From Sporomusaceae bacterium (lineage in GTDB: Bacteria; Bacillota; Negativicutes; Acidaminococcales; JAJUGR01), in contig JAJUGR010000013.1 of the NCBI GenBank assembly GCA_029265905.1, forward strand, positions 1 through 62,420: a stretch of DNA of 62,420 nucleotides, in the 5' to 3' direction. This document shows positions 46,338 to 54,073 of this stretch, piece by piece (the stretch's first letter is position 1; every line of letters begins with the position of its first letter). The position numbers were made by a program, and so were the translations under genes. Below the pieces are notes generated by a model. It was not told the origin of the DNA. It made no database searches and saw nothing but the letters and a program-made list of their open reading frames with translations.

Positions 46338-46343
46338 ATTATA
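46338..46343 (-). promoter_or_regulatory. -10 element of kdpDE promoter
   Basis: Perfect TATAAT on the minus strand, about 28 bases before the chosen kdpD start. No good -35 at 17 bases. Confidence 0.5.
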
Positions 46344-46397
46344 CAGCGATTGTTTGGCCGGCGCTAGGTTGGGGCGGCCTGATCCGGACGCGGACGC

Positions 46398-46427
46398 AAA
46401 AAACCGCAGGTCCAATCAGGCCTGCGG
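46398..46427 (-). terminator. Terminator after trkA-type gene
   Basis: On the minus strand CCGCAGG-loop-CCTGCGG is followed by TTTTTT. It separates the trkA-type gene from kdpDE. Confidence 0.85.
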
Positions 46428-46447
46428 CGGTGGGGGCGTATTCCCGG

Positions 46448-47140
46448 TCAGTGGCTGTGCAGCTCCGTCGCCAGTGAAACGGCTGATTTGCCCAAGGTAA
46501 TGAGGATGTCGGACGGGGCCAGCTTCATATCGGAAGGCGGCGGCGAAAAAAGCTCCGGACCGCGTTTGAGGGCAATGACGTTGCTTTCCTGAAAGTACTG
46601 CCGGAAGCGTGGCGCGGCGATGTTTTCACCGACCAGCGCTGTGGGCAGCACGGTTTCGCAAATATGGAAGGCGGGCGAGGCCTCCAACTGCTGGACGGTG
46701 TCGGGCAACAGCAGGCTGGTGGCCACCTGGGCACCGACGGCCTGCTCCGGCATGATCACGCGGTCGACGCCGAGCTTTGTCAGCAGCCGCGCATGCAGGG
46801 GCGTTTCCGCCTTGGCGATAAGTTGCTTGGCGCCCGCCTCTTTCAACAGGGTGGCGATTGACAAGCTGACGTCGATGTTTTTGCCAAGGGCGAGGATGAC
46901 GGTGTCGTATTGCTTCAGGTCAAGGTGGTCCAGGACGCCAGGCTTCAGGACGTCGGCAATCAACAGGTCCGGTATGGACTCGGCGAGCGGCTGGACGACC
47001 TTGTCGCGGTGGTCGACGGCGGTAACCCTATAGCCGGAGTGTTGCAGCGTGACGGCCATCAACGAGCCAAAGGTGCCCAAGCCGATGACTAAAAAATGTC
47101 GGCCTTTTTTCCGCGGGCAAAGACGGGGCCAAAAAGACAT
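46448..47140 (-). CDS. TrkA/KtrA-type potassium uptake regulator (RCK domains)
   Basis: 230 residues. The RCK-N domain begins HFLVIGLGTFGSLMAVTLQHSGYRVTAVD (Rossmann GxGxFG), with DVLKPGVLDHLDLKQYDTVILALG after it; the RCK-C (TrkA-C) domain is about 145-225. It gates a Trk/Ktr-type potassium channel in response to nucleotide. No transporter partner (TrkH/KtrB) is visible next to it. GGAG Shine-Dalgarno 8 bases before the ATG. Confidence 0.85.
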   Translation of the reverse strand: MSFWPRLCPRKKGRHFLVIGLGTFGSLMAVTLQHSGYRVTAVDHRDKVVQPLAESIPDLLIADVLKPGVLDHLDLKQYDTVILALGKNIDVSLSIATLLKEAGAKQLIAKAETPLHARLLTKLGVDRVIMPEQAVGAQVATSLLLPDTVQQLEASPAFHICETVLPTALVGENIAAPRFRQYFQESNVIALKRGPELFSPPPSDMKLAPSDILITLGKSAVSLATELHSH

Positions 47141-47322
47141 GCTAATTCTCCTTTGCAGGAAGGTGTTGTTTCACTTGCTATCCATTCTAGCTTGCCGGGG
47201 AAGCGGGCGGGAATAAAAATAAGGGCGGTAAGTGTAAAAAAAATATAAAGATTAAGCGGCAAGGTTTTTTTGCTTTCATGGCGAAACAAGTAGGTGGATT
47301 TTCTGTACAGGGGGTGTTGTCG

Positions 47323-48093
47323 ATGGAGCGGCCGATTGGCTTTTTTGACTCCGGTGTTGGCGGCGTCAGCGTTTTGCGTGCTGCGCGGCACTTGATGCCG
47401 GAAGAAGACTACATTTATTACGGCGATTCCGCCCATGCTCCCTACGGTGTAAAAACGCCGGCGCAAGTGCAGGACCTGACACTGGCCGGTGTGGCTTTTT
47501 TGCTGGATAAGGGGGCCAAGGCGATTGTGATTGCCTGCAATACGGCCACGAGCGCGGCGATCCGGGCGGTGCGCGAGCGGTATCCGGATTTGGTGGTCGT
47601 GGGGCTAGAGCCGGCCGTCAAGCCCGCCGTGGAAAAACTGGCGGCGGAAAAGGTCGTTGTCTTGGCGACGACGGCGACGCTGGCCGGGGAAAAGTTCCGG
47701 CACCTGGCGGACGCTTTTCAGGCGACGGCGCAGATTGTGCCCTTGCCGTGCCCCGGGTTGATGGAGTTGATTGAACAGGGGGAGACCTCGGGGCCGCGCG
47801 TAGAGGCGTTTTTGCGCGAGAAGCTGGCCACGGTCGGTAGCCTGGAAAAAGCTGCGGTCGTCCTGGGGTGCACGCATTACCCCTTCGTGCGCCCTGCGCT
47901 TGCTGCCCTGCTGCCGGACGGCGTGCCGATTATCGACGGCAGCGAGGGCGCGGCACACCAACTGGAGCGCCTGCTGGTGCAAAGGGGGCTGCGCCGGACG
48001 GGCGGACAAGGGACGGTCGTCTTTTTTAATTCAGATGCACAGGCGGAGCGCCTAAATGCGCTGTGCCGGCAATTGCTCGAATTGCCTTATTGA
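47323..48093 (+). CDS. murI: Glutamate racemase
   Basis: 256 residues from ATG 47323, with AGGGGG 8 bases before. Converts L- to D-glutamate for peptidoglycan. The two catalytic cysteines are C72 in IACNTATS and C183 in LGCTHYP. Also the start motif IGFFDSGVGGVSVL and YYGDSAHAPYG, all standard MurI features. It is divergent from the trkA-type gene and followed closely by an FMN enzyme. Confidence 0.94.
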   Translation: MERPIGFFDSGVGGVSVLRAARHLMPEEDYIYYGDSAHAPYGVKTPAQVQDLTLAGVAFLLDKGAKAIVIACNTATSAAIRAVRERYPDLVVVGLEPAVKPAVEKLAAEKVVVLATTATLAGEKFRHLADAFQATAQIVPLPCPGLMELIEQGETSGPRVEAFLREKLATVGSLEKAAVVLGCTHYPFVRPALAALLPDGVPIIDGSEGAAHQLERLLVQRGLRRTGGQGTVVFFNSDAQAERLNALCRQLLELPY

Positions 48094-48127
48094 GGCGACA
48101 AGCGTTGAAAACAAAGGAGGAACAAAC

Positions 48128-49138
48128 ATGGATTACAAAACATTACGCGAACAAGCACGGCCGGCGTTTGGTCGTTTCTGCCGGGTCTGCCCGATCTGCG
48201 ACGGACGGGCGTGCGCGGGCGAGATTCCCGGCGCCGGTGGCGTCGGGACCGGCCGCTCCTTTCAAAATAACGTCAAGGCGCTGGCCGAAGTCAAGCTAAA
48301 GCAACGGATCATGCATAATGTGACTGACCCGGATACGAGCGTGACGCTGTTTGGACAAAAGCTGGCCCTGCCGGTGATGGCGGCGCCGATCAGCGGCATT
48401 GCGTTCAACTGGAACGGCTTTATTTCGGAAGTGGATTATGCCGCCGCCGTTGTGGGCGGTTCGGTCCAAGCCGGAACAATCGGCTGGATCGGCGACAGCA
48501 AGGATCCGGACCTGTACACGGCCGGCTTAGCAGCCGTGGCAGCCAACGGCGGGTGCGGCATCCCGACGATCAAGCCACGGGAGAACGAGGCGATTCTCGC
48601 CTTGATCGAACGCGCGGCGGCGACCGGCGCCCCGGCAGTGGCGATTGACGTCGATGCCGCGGCGTTGATCAACATGACGGCTGCCGGGCAGGCGGTCAGT
48701 GGCAAAACGGCGGAAGAAATCAAGATGCTTTGCGCCAAATCGCCGCTGCCGGTGATCATCAAAGGGGTTATGACGCCGGAAGAGGCGGTGGCGATTGCCG
48801 ACGCCGGAGCGGCAGGCATTGTGGTTTCTAACCATGGCGGCCGCGTGCTCGACGATACGCCCGGCACGGCGCAAGTGCTGCCGGAAATTGCGCAGGCGGT
48901 GGCCGGGCGGCTGCTGGTATTGGCTGACGGCGGCGTCCGCACCGGCTGGGATGTGTTGAAAATGCTGGCGCTCGGTGCCGATGCCGTGCTGATCGGCCGG
49001 CCGCTCCTGATCGGCGCGGTCGGCGGCGCGGACGGCGTGCAGGTGGTCATGGATAAATTGAAGGCCGAACTGGCGTCGGCGATGATTATGACGGGGTGCC
49101 CAAGCTGCGAGGCGGCGGGGGCGCACCTGTTGGCTTGA
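48128..49138 (+). CDS. FMN-dependent alpha-hydroxy-acid oxidizing family protein
   Basis: 336 residues from ATG 48128 after AAGGAGGA. A TIM barrel of the lactate/glycolate oxidase and IPP isomerase-2-like class: PVIIKGVMTPEEA (FMN lysine), VVSNHGGRVLDD with catalytic H236 and Arg, and LADGGVRTGWDVLKMLALGADAVLIGRPLL (phosphate site). The N-terminus has a cysteine cluster FCRVCPICDGRACAG (C18, C21, C24, C29) that is absent from classical lactate oxidase and could bind iron-sulfur or zinc. Another pair sits at TGCPSC near the end. This variant is widespread in anaerobes and its substrate is unknown. Confidence 0.8.
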   Translation: MDYKTLREQARPAFGRFCRVCPICDGRACAGEIPGAGGVGTGRSFQNNVKALAEVKLKQRIMHNVTDPDTSVTLFGQKLALPVMAAPISGIAFNWNGFISEVDYAAAVVGGSVQAGTIGWIGDSKDPDLYTAGLAAVAANGGCGIPTIKPRENEAILALIERAAATGAPAVAIDVDAAALINMTAAGQAVSGKTAEEIKMLCAKSPLPVIIKGVMTPEEAVAIADAGAAGIVVSNHGGRVLDDTPGTAQVLPEIAQAVAGRLLVLADGGVRTGWDVLKMLALGADAVLIGRPLLIGAVGGADGVQVVMDKLKAELASAMIMTGCPSCEAAGAHLLA

Positions 49139-49146
49139 CTTTTCAG

Positions 49147-49174
49147 GGGGTGCCGCAATGGCATCCCTTTTTTT
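49147..49174 (+). terminator. Terminator after FMN-enzyme gene
   Basis: GGGGTGCC pairs with GGCATCCC around GCAAT, followed by TTTTTTT. Confidence 0.85.
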
Positions 49175-49283
49175 GCGGCGGTCCCGGACCCGCGCGCAAA
49201 TTGCCCGCCCGGCTTTCCCTTCTGGCAGGAGTTGGGGCGCAGGCGGCGAAATGAGGAGTAAAACAGGGGAAGGAAGGGATGTC

Positions 49284-50651
49284 ATGTTCAAAGCGAGACT
49301 GGCGGGATTGCTGCTCGTCGTTGCTTGCCTGGCTTTTTCGGCTACGGCGGGCGCTGCCGAAGCGAATGAGCCAATGGATATAACCGTGCTGCGGCTGGAG
49401 GATAAGCTGCTGGCCAGGCTGGAGGAGGCGTCAGTCGTTTTGACGGATAATGACGCCCAGCAATTGATGCAGCAGACGTTCGGCAACCAGTTCGTCCCGT
49501 CCGCTGTGGCGAATATTCCGGATAAATTGCTGCGTGATCAGCTCGCGGCCTTGCGAAGCGAGGGGTACACGTTTTTGCCGGCTGAGGGCATGTACTATCT
49601 GGCGGTTGATTATCCCGCCCTGCTGCATGAATACGAGCACAAGGTCGGTCCGGAGGTGCGGGACTATCTGCGTCTGCAGGCGGAGGAAACAAGGACGCCT
49701 GCCTTTCGCGACGGCGGTCTGATGCTGACGTGGGAGACGCTGGGACGGCGGGCGTTGGCGGCGGAAGCCTTTTTGCGCCACAATCCGGAGAGTTACCGGC
49801 GCTCGCAGGTGAGCGATCTGTATTTTGCCTATGCATCGGCGTTCTTGTTTGGCGTTGACAATACACCGGCGTGGCCGGGCGGCGTGCTGCGGACGGAAGC
49901 CGCCAACGCCTGGTCGCGGATGACGCGCGAGCATGGCGGTAGCGCGCTGGCCGGCTACGTGCGGGCGGTGCGCGAGGCGGCGCAGAAGCCGGAAGGGGAG
50001 CGCTTCGCCGACCTGAAAGCGCTGCGGGTGCGGCTGCTGGCGGATACCTATCCCGAGCACCAGGGCGTTTACAGCGGCGAGCGCGGCCAGGCGACGCTGC
50101 TGCTTGCGGATGGCAGCCTGTTTTATATCGAGGACCGGTTTGGCGTGGCGGAACGGGCCGATCAGCTTGTCAATGGCGACGACGCCGGCCGGCCGATTTT
50201 GATGACGGTCCGCGGCGCGGTAAACCGGGCTTTGCCGGGCGCCGGACTGGCCTCCTTTTATAAGCGCATCATTGTCGTCGACCGGGTCAGCGATGTTTCG
50301 CACTGGTCGCTGGACGATCCGGCGATGCCGTTTGCCCTGGCGGGGGTGGGGACGGAGCCCTTTTGGCATGTGCGCGTGCTGGAAAACGGCTTTGTCTTTT
50401 TCTCGGAACTGGGCGAACCCGTGCAGCTGTTCTCCAATCCGGTAAAAGAGACGCTCCCGGATGGCTTTCGGTATTCCTTGAAGCGACCGGATGGCGCTGC
50501 GCTTGAAATTGCGGCGCAATGGGTGGCGGGCGGCGTCGGCGACGGCATGTCTGACAATCTGTATCCGTGCCGCGTAACGGTCGTAATTAACGGCAAGACG
50601 CTGAAGGGAAGCGGTTTTACGCAGACGGAAAAAGTGCGCAAGAATATTTGA
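49284..50651 (+). CDS. Exported protein of unknown function with COG3650-like C-terminal domain
   Basis: 455 residues from ATG 49284 (AAGGAAGGG 5-6 bases before). Signal peptide about 1-26 ending TAGAAEA. The middle (about 40-330) is helical and unfamiliar. The C-terminal part (about 345-455) has ALAGVGTEPFWHVRVLENGFVFFSELGEPVQLF and GDGMSDNLYPCRVTVVINGKTLKGSGF, the pattern of COG3650 envelope proteins, where the last Gly is followed by Cys; here it is Ser-Gly. The full protein is longer than that family and its N-terminal part may be a separate domain. Role unknown. Confidence 0.6.
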   Translation: MFKARLAGLLLVVACLAFSATAGAAEANEPMDITVLRLEDKLLARLEEASVVLTDNDAQQLMQQTFGNQFVPSAVANIPDKLLRDQLAALRSEGYTFLPAEGMYYLAVDYPALLHEYEHKVGPEVRDYLRLQAEETRTPAFRDGGLMLTWETLGRRALAAEAFLRHNPESYRRSQVSDLYFAYASAFLFGVDNTPAWPGGVLRTEAANAWSRMTREHGGSALAGYVRAVREAAQKPEGERFADLKALRVRLLADTYPEHQGVYSGERGQATLLLADGSLFYIEDRFGVAERADQLVNGDDAGRPILMTVRGAVNRALPGAGLASFYKRIIVVDRVSDVSHWSLDDPAMPFALAGVGTEPFWHVRVLENGFVFFSELGEPVQLFSNPVKETLPDGFRYSLKRPDGAALEIAAQWVAGGVGDGMSDNLYPCRVTVVINGKTLKGSGFTQTEKVRKNI

Positions 50652-50676
50652 CAAAAACACTCTGCTTTGCTAGACT
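50648..50676 (+). promoter_or_regulatory. Strong promoter of nifSU
   Basis: TTGACA (perfect) and TAGACT, 17 bases apart, overlapping the stop codon of the previous gene. Confidence 0.8.
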
Positions 50677-50685
50677 GTAAAGCAG
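50662..50685. promoter_or_regulatory. Inverted repeat over nifSU -10 region
   Basis: CTGCTTT and AAAGCAG, 10 bases apart, straddle the -10 element. Placement suits a repressor operator, possibly for Fe-S control, though it does not match a site I know. Confidence 0.45.
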
Positions 50686-50741
50686 ACAGGAACACTCGGA
50701 ATAAAACGGGTATTAAGTAGGAATTTGAAGGGGTGGCTTTC

Positions 50742-51977
50742 ATGAAGGTGTACTTGGATAACGCAGCGACGACAAAGACGGATGACGCTGTAATACAGGC
50801 GATGGCAGCGGCCATGGCGGAAACTTTTGGCAATGCATCCAGCGTGCACGGGTTTGGACGCCCGGCGCGTCAGGCGATAGAAAAGGCGCGCCGCCAGGTG
50901 GCGGCGCTAATCAACGCGCAGCCGGAAGAAATCTTGTTCACCAGCGGCGGCACGGAATCAGACAACCTGGCGCTGGTCGGCGTAGCGGAAGCTTACCGCC
51001 GCAAGGGCAACCATATTATTACGTCGCAGGTCGAGCACCATGCGGTGCTGCACACCTGCGAACATCTGGAAAAGCTGGGCTACACGGTCACGTACCTGCC
51101 GGTTGACGAATTCGGCCGCGTGACGGCCGAACAGGTGGAGGCGGCGATTACGGATGAAACGATTTTGGTCAGCATTATGTACGGCAATAACGAGGTCGGC
51201 ACGCTGATGCCGATTGCCGATATCGGCCGCGTGACGCGGGCCAAAGGCGTGCTCTTCCATACGGATGCCGTGCAGGCGGCGGGGCAAGTGCCGGTTGACG
51301 TGGTGGCCGACCAGGTTGACCTCCTGACGTTGACCGGGCACAAGCTGCACGGCCCGAAAGGGTGCGGCGCGCTGTTTGTCCGCAAAGGCGTCCGCGTTGC
51401 GCCGCAGCTGTTTGGCGGCGCGCAGGAGAGGGGGATCCGGCCAGGGACAGAGAATGTCCCGGGGATTGTCGGTCTTGGCGTGGCGGCGGAATTGGCCGGC
51501 GCGCGCTTGGCGGCTGACGGCAACCGCCGGATGCGGGAGCTGAGAAACTATCTGTTGAAGGGCATCTTGGAGCGCATTCCGGAAGTGAAGGTCAACGGCC
51601 ACACGATGGAGCGCCTGCCGAATAACGTCAACGTCAGCGTCAAGTTCATCGAGGGCGAAGGGATGCTTTTGTCCCTTGACATGGTCGGCATTGCCGCCTC
51701 CAGCGGTTCGGCCTGCACGTCCGGCTCACTTGATCCGTCGCATGTGCTGCTGGCCATGGGTCTCGACCATGCCACGGCCCACGGTTCGCTGCGCCTGACT
51801 TTGTCGCACGAGACGACGGCGGAAGAAATTGACTATGTGTTGGAGAAATTGCCGGCGATCGTCGAACGCCTGCGCGGCATGTCGCCGCTGTGGCAGGCGG
51901 CGCAGTCGAAGCTCGGTGAAGAGGTTGCCTGCGCCCGGCAAAACAGAGCGGGTTGTGCCTGCCCCTACAAGGGTTAA
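50742..51977 (+). CDS. nifS: Cysteine desulfurase NifS/IscS
   Basis: 411 residues from ATG 50742 (GAAGGGG 8 bases before). Removes sulfur from cysteine and delivers it for Fe-S assembly on the partner scaffold. PLP lysine K201 in LTGHKLHGPKG, catalytic cysteine C325 in SSGSACTSGS, VYLDNAATTK at the start. The end has extra cysteines CARQNRAGCACPYKG not needed for catalysis. It lies 14 bases before the scaffold gene and uses a strong promoter. The class-I-like short active loop fits NifS of clostridia. Confidence 0.92.
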   Translation: MKVYLDNAATTKTDDAVIQAMAAAMAETFGNASSVHGFGRPARQAIEKARRQVAALINAQPEEILFTSGGTESDNLALVGVAEAYRRKGNHIITSQVEHHAVLHTCEHLEKLGYTVTYLPVDEFGRVTAEQVEAAITDETILVSIMYGNNEVGTLMPIADIGRVTRAKGVLFHTDAVQAAGQVPVDVVADQVDLLTLTGHKLHGPKGCGALFVRKGVRVAPQLFGGAQERGIRPGTENVPGIVGLGVAAELAGARLAADGNRRMRELRNYLLKGILERIPEVKVNGHTMERLPNNVNVSVKFIEGEGMLLSLDMVGIAASSGSACTSGSLDPSHVLLAMGLDHATAHGSLRLTLSHETTAEEIDYVLEKLPAIVERLRGMSPLWQAAQSKLGEEVACARQNRAGCACPYKG

Positions 51978-51991
51978 GAGGAGGAAGCGAC

Positions 51992-52429
51992 ATGTATAGC
52001 GAAAAAGTAATGGACCATTTTTCCAACCCGCGCAATGTGGGCGAGGTGCCGGATGCGGACGGAATCGGCGAGGTCGGCAATCCGACCTGCGGCGACATCA
52101 TGCGGTTCAGCATCAAGGTGGAAGACGGCGTGATCACCGATATCAAGTTTAAAACCTTCGGCTGCGGCGCGGCGATTGCGACGAGCAGCATGGCGACGGA
52201 GCTGGCCAAGGGAAAAACGCTGGAAGAAGCGCTGCAACTGACGAACAAGGCGGTGGCGGAAGCGCTGGATGGGTTGCCGCCGGTGAAAATGCATTGCTCG
52301 AATTTGGCGGCGGATGCGTTGAAGGCCGCGATCCGCGACTACAAGCACCGCCGGGGCGAGGATACGAGCGAATTGGACTCCGTGCTGTGTGCCGGCGAGT
52401 GTCACGGCTGCGGCGGTCACGATCATTAA
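51992..52429 (+). CDS. nifU: Fe-S scaffold NifU/IscU
   Basis: 145 residues from ATG 51992 (GAGGAGGA). The three scaffold cysteines are C33 in GNPTCGD, C58 in FGCGAA and C102 in MHCSNL. The tail CAGECHGCGGHDH adds three Cys and a pair of His, not present in E. coli IscU. Works with the NifS just upstream. Ends at a terminator; the histidine kinase after it has its own promoter. Confidence 0.92.
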   Translation: MYSEKVMDHFSNPRNVGEVPDADGIGEVGNPTCGDIMRFSIKVEDGVITDIKFKTFGCGAAIATSSMATELAKGKTLEEALQLTNKAVAEALDGLPPVKMHCSNLAADALKAAIRDYKHRRGEDTSELDSVLCAGECHGCGGHDH

Positions 52430-52438
52430 GCAGTGGGG

Positions 52439-52465
52439 GACGGGTGCGTACGCGCCCGTCTTTTT
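52439..52465 (+). terminator. Terminator after nifU
   Basis: GACGGGTGCG pairs with CGCGCCCGTC around TA, then TTTTT. Confidence 0.88.
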
Positions 52466-52475
52466 CGCGGCTTTA

Positions 52476-52504
52476 TTTACAGTAAATTTGAAATATATTA
52501 CAAT
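52476..52504 (+). promoter_or_regulatory. Promoter of kinase-regulator operon
   Basis: TTTACA and TACAAT are 17 bases apart, five of six matches each. It lies 67 bases before the kinase start. Confidence 0.7.
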
Positions 52505-52570
52505 ATAAGCAAATGCGCGCCGTGAAGGTGGTGGCAGTGTGCATATCGGGTGAGTTGGGGGTGGTGGACG

Positions 52571-54073
52571 ATGGTGATGCGGCCGCTTTCGATCAGCGGG
52601 AGACTGCTGCTGTTAATCATCGTGGTTGTGGCCGTGCCGGTGCTGGCGTCGGGCTTTTTGATTTCCGTCCATTTGGAGGAGGCCTTGTCCGACGAAAAGA
52701 CGAGCAAGCTGTTTGGCGCGGCCAGGCTGCTGGATGCCGCCATGCCGGAGAGCTACCAGGACATCCTTGTAGAAAAGGGCGCCGTCCAGGCGGACCGGGA
52801 GGCAAAAATCCGGGTGCTCAACGAATTTTTGCACGAGCGAACCGAGCGTGTGGCCGCCGCTTACCCCGGAATCGGCGTCGGCTACTACAGCAAGGAGCTG
52901 GATGCGATTTTAAGCTACGGCCCTTCGGCGGAAATGGGGAACACCGTTGGAACGCCCATCGCTGACACGCATCGCGGGCGCGAGGTGATGGCCAGCGGAC
53001 GTGAGACCGTTCAAAAAGGGAGCCTGGTGCGCGGCAACGTTATGAATGCGATGCACCCGGTGATTCGCAACGGGGAAGTGATCGGCTACATATGGGCCAA
53101 TGAGTTGATGGCCAACATCGAAGTGCAGATGCAAGTGCTGCGCCGCAATATTTATCTGGCGATTGCAATCGGACTGCTGGTCGGACTGATCGGCGTTACA
53201 GAGCTGATCGACAAGTACATGGAGATGATTCAAACCATAAAGAGCGGAATCTTGAACTTGCAGCAAAACCACCGCTTTCGCCTGGCGCCGGTCAAAGACG
53301 AGATGGCCCCGATCGTGACGGCGGTCAACCAAATGGCGGACGAATTGGCGGCCCGCCGTGAGGCGGAGAGCCGCGCCCACCAGGCGGAGCGTCTGGCGGT
53401 GGTGGGCGAGATAGCCGCCGGTATGGCGCATGAAATTCGCAATCCGCTGATGTCGATCCGCGGCTTTGCCCAGTTGCTGCAGGAGGATATGCCGCCTGAC
53501 GGCGCTCAGCACCAATATCTCTCTATTATCGTCAAGGAAACACAGCGCATGAATGATTTGATCGAGCGACTGCTGCATTACGCGCGTCCGCCCGGCGGTC
53601 GCGAGGCCTTAGTCAGCGTCAATGCGGTTTTGTTAGATACGCTGCAGCTAACCGCAAGCCGGATTAGGAGGAAAAACATCAGCTTGGAGCACCGGCTGGC
53701 TGATGGCTTGCCGTGCGTTTACGCCGATCAGGAGCAGCTCAAGCAGGTTGTGCTGAATTTGCTGATCAACGCAATACAGGCTCTGGAAAACAGGCCGGGT
53801 GAGGGGAGTGTTCTGGCGGCGACCGGTTATGACGCAGAATTGGAGCGGGTAAAAATTAGCGTCAGCGACAACGGCGACGGCATTTCCGAAGAGATGATCG
53901 ATAAAATTTTCATGCCGTTCTTCACGACCAAGGAGCAGGGCACAGGGCTTGGGCTGGCGATGGTTGAAAAAACGGTGACGAATATGGGCGGCGCGGTGCA
54001 GGTGGCGTCAACTAAAGGTGAAGGTGCCTGCTTTACCCTGCTGCTGCCGCCCGCTAAGGGGGATGTTTGTTGA
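52571..54073 (+). CDS. AtoS/NtrB-type sensor histidine kinase
   Basis: 501 residues from ATG 52571 (GGGGGTGGTGG upstream; ATG 52577 also possible). Helix 1 at about 12-34, an external sensor region (35-190) of unassigned fold, helix 2 at about 192-212, then HAMP-like linker. HisKA has H287 in GMAHEIRNPLMSIRG; HATPase has NLLINAIQAL, VSDNGDGISEEMIDKIFMPFFTTKEQGTGLGLAMVEK. The HEIRNPL motif and adjacent NtrC-type regulator place it in the class that controls sigma-54 promoters. Its stop overlaps the regulator start. It likely senses a short-chain acid. Confidence 0.88.
   Translation: MVMRPLSISGRLLLLIIVVVAVPVLASGFLISVHLEEALSDEKTSKLFGAARLLDAAMPESYQDILVEKGAVQADREAKIRVLNEFLHERTERVAAAYPGIGVGYYSKELDAILSYGPSAEMGNTVGTPIADTHRGREVMASGRETVQKGSLVRGNVMNAMHPVIRNGEVIGYIWANELMANIEVQMQVLRRNIYLAIAIGLLVGLIGVTELIDKYMEMIQTIKSGILNLQQNHRFRLAPVKDEMAPIVTAVNQMADELAARREAESRAHQAERLAVVGEIAAGMAHEIRNPLMSIRGFAQLLQEDMPPDGAQHQYLSIIVKETQRMNDLIERLLHYARPPGGREALVSVNAVLLDTLQLTASRIRRKNISLEHRLADGLPCVYADQEQLKQVVLNLLINAIQALENRPGEGSVLAATGYDAELERVKISVSDNGDGISEEMIDKIFMPFFTTKEQGTGLGLAMVEKTVTNMGGAVQVASTKGEGACFTLLLPPAKGDVC

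Noticed and set aside
46310-46339. Longer KdpD start at ATG 46339
   Set aside because: It overlaps the TATAAT of the likely promoter and lacks a ribosome site; ATG 46309 or 46288 is better placed.
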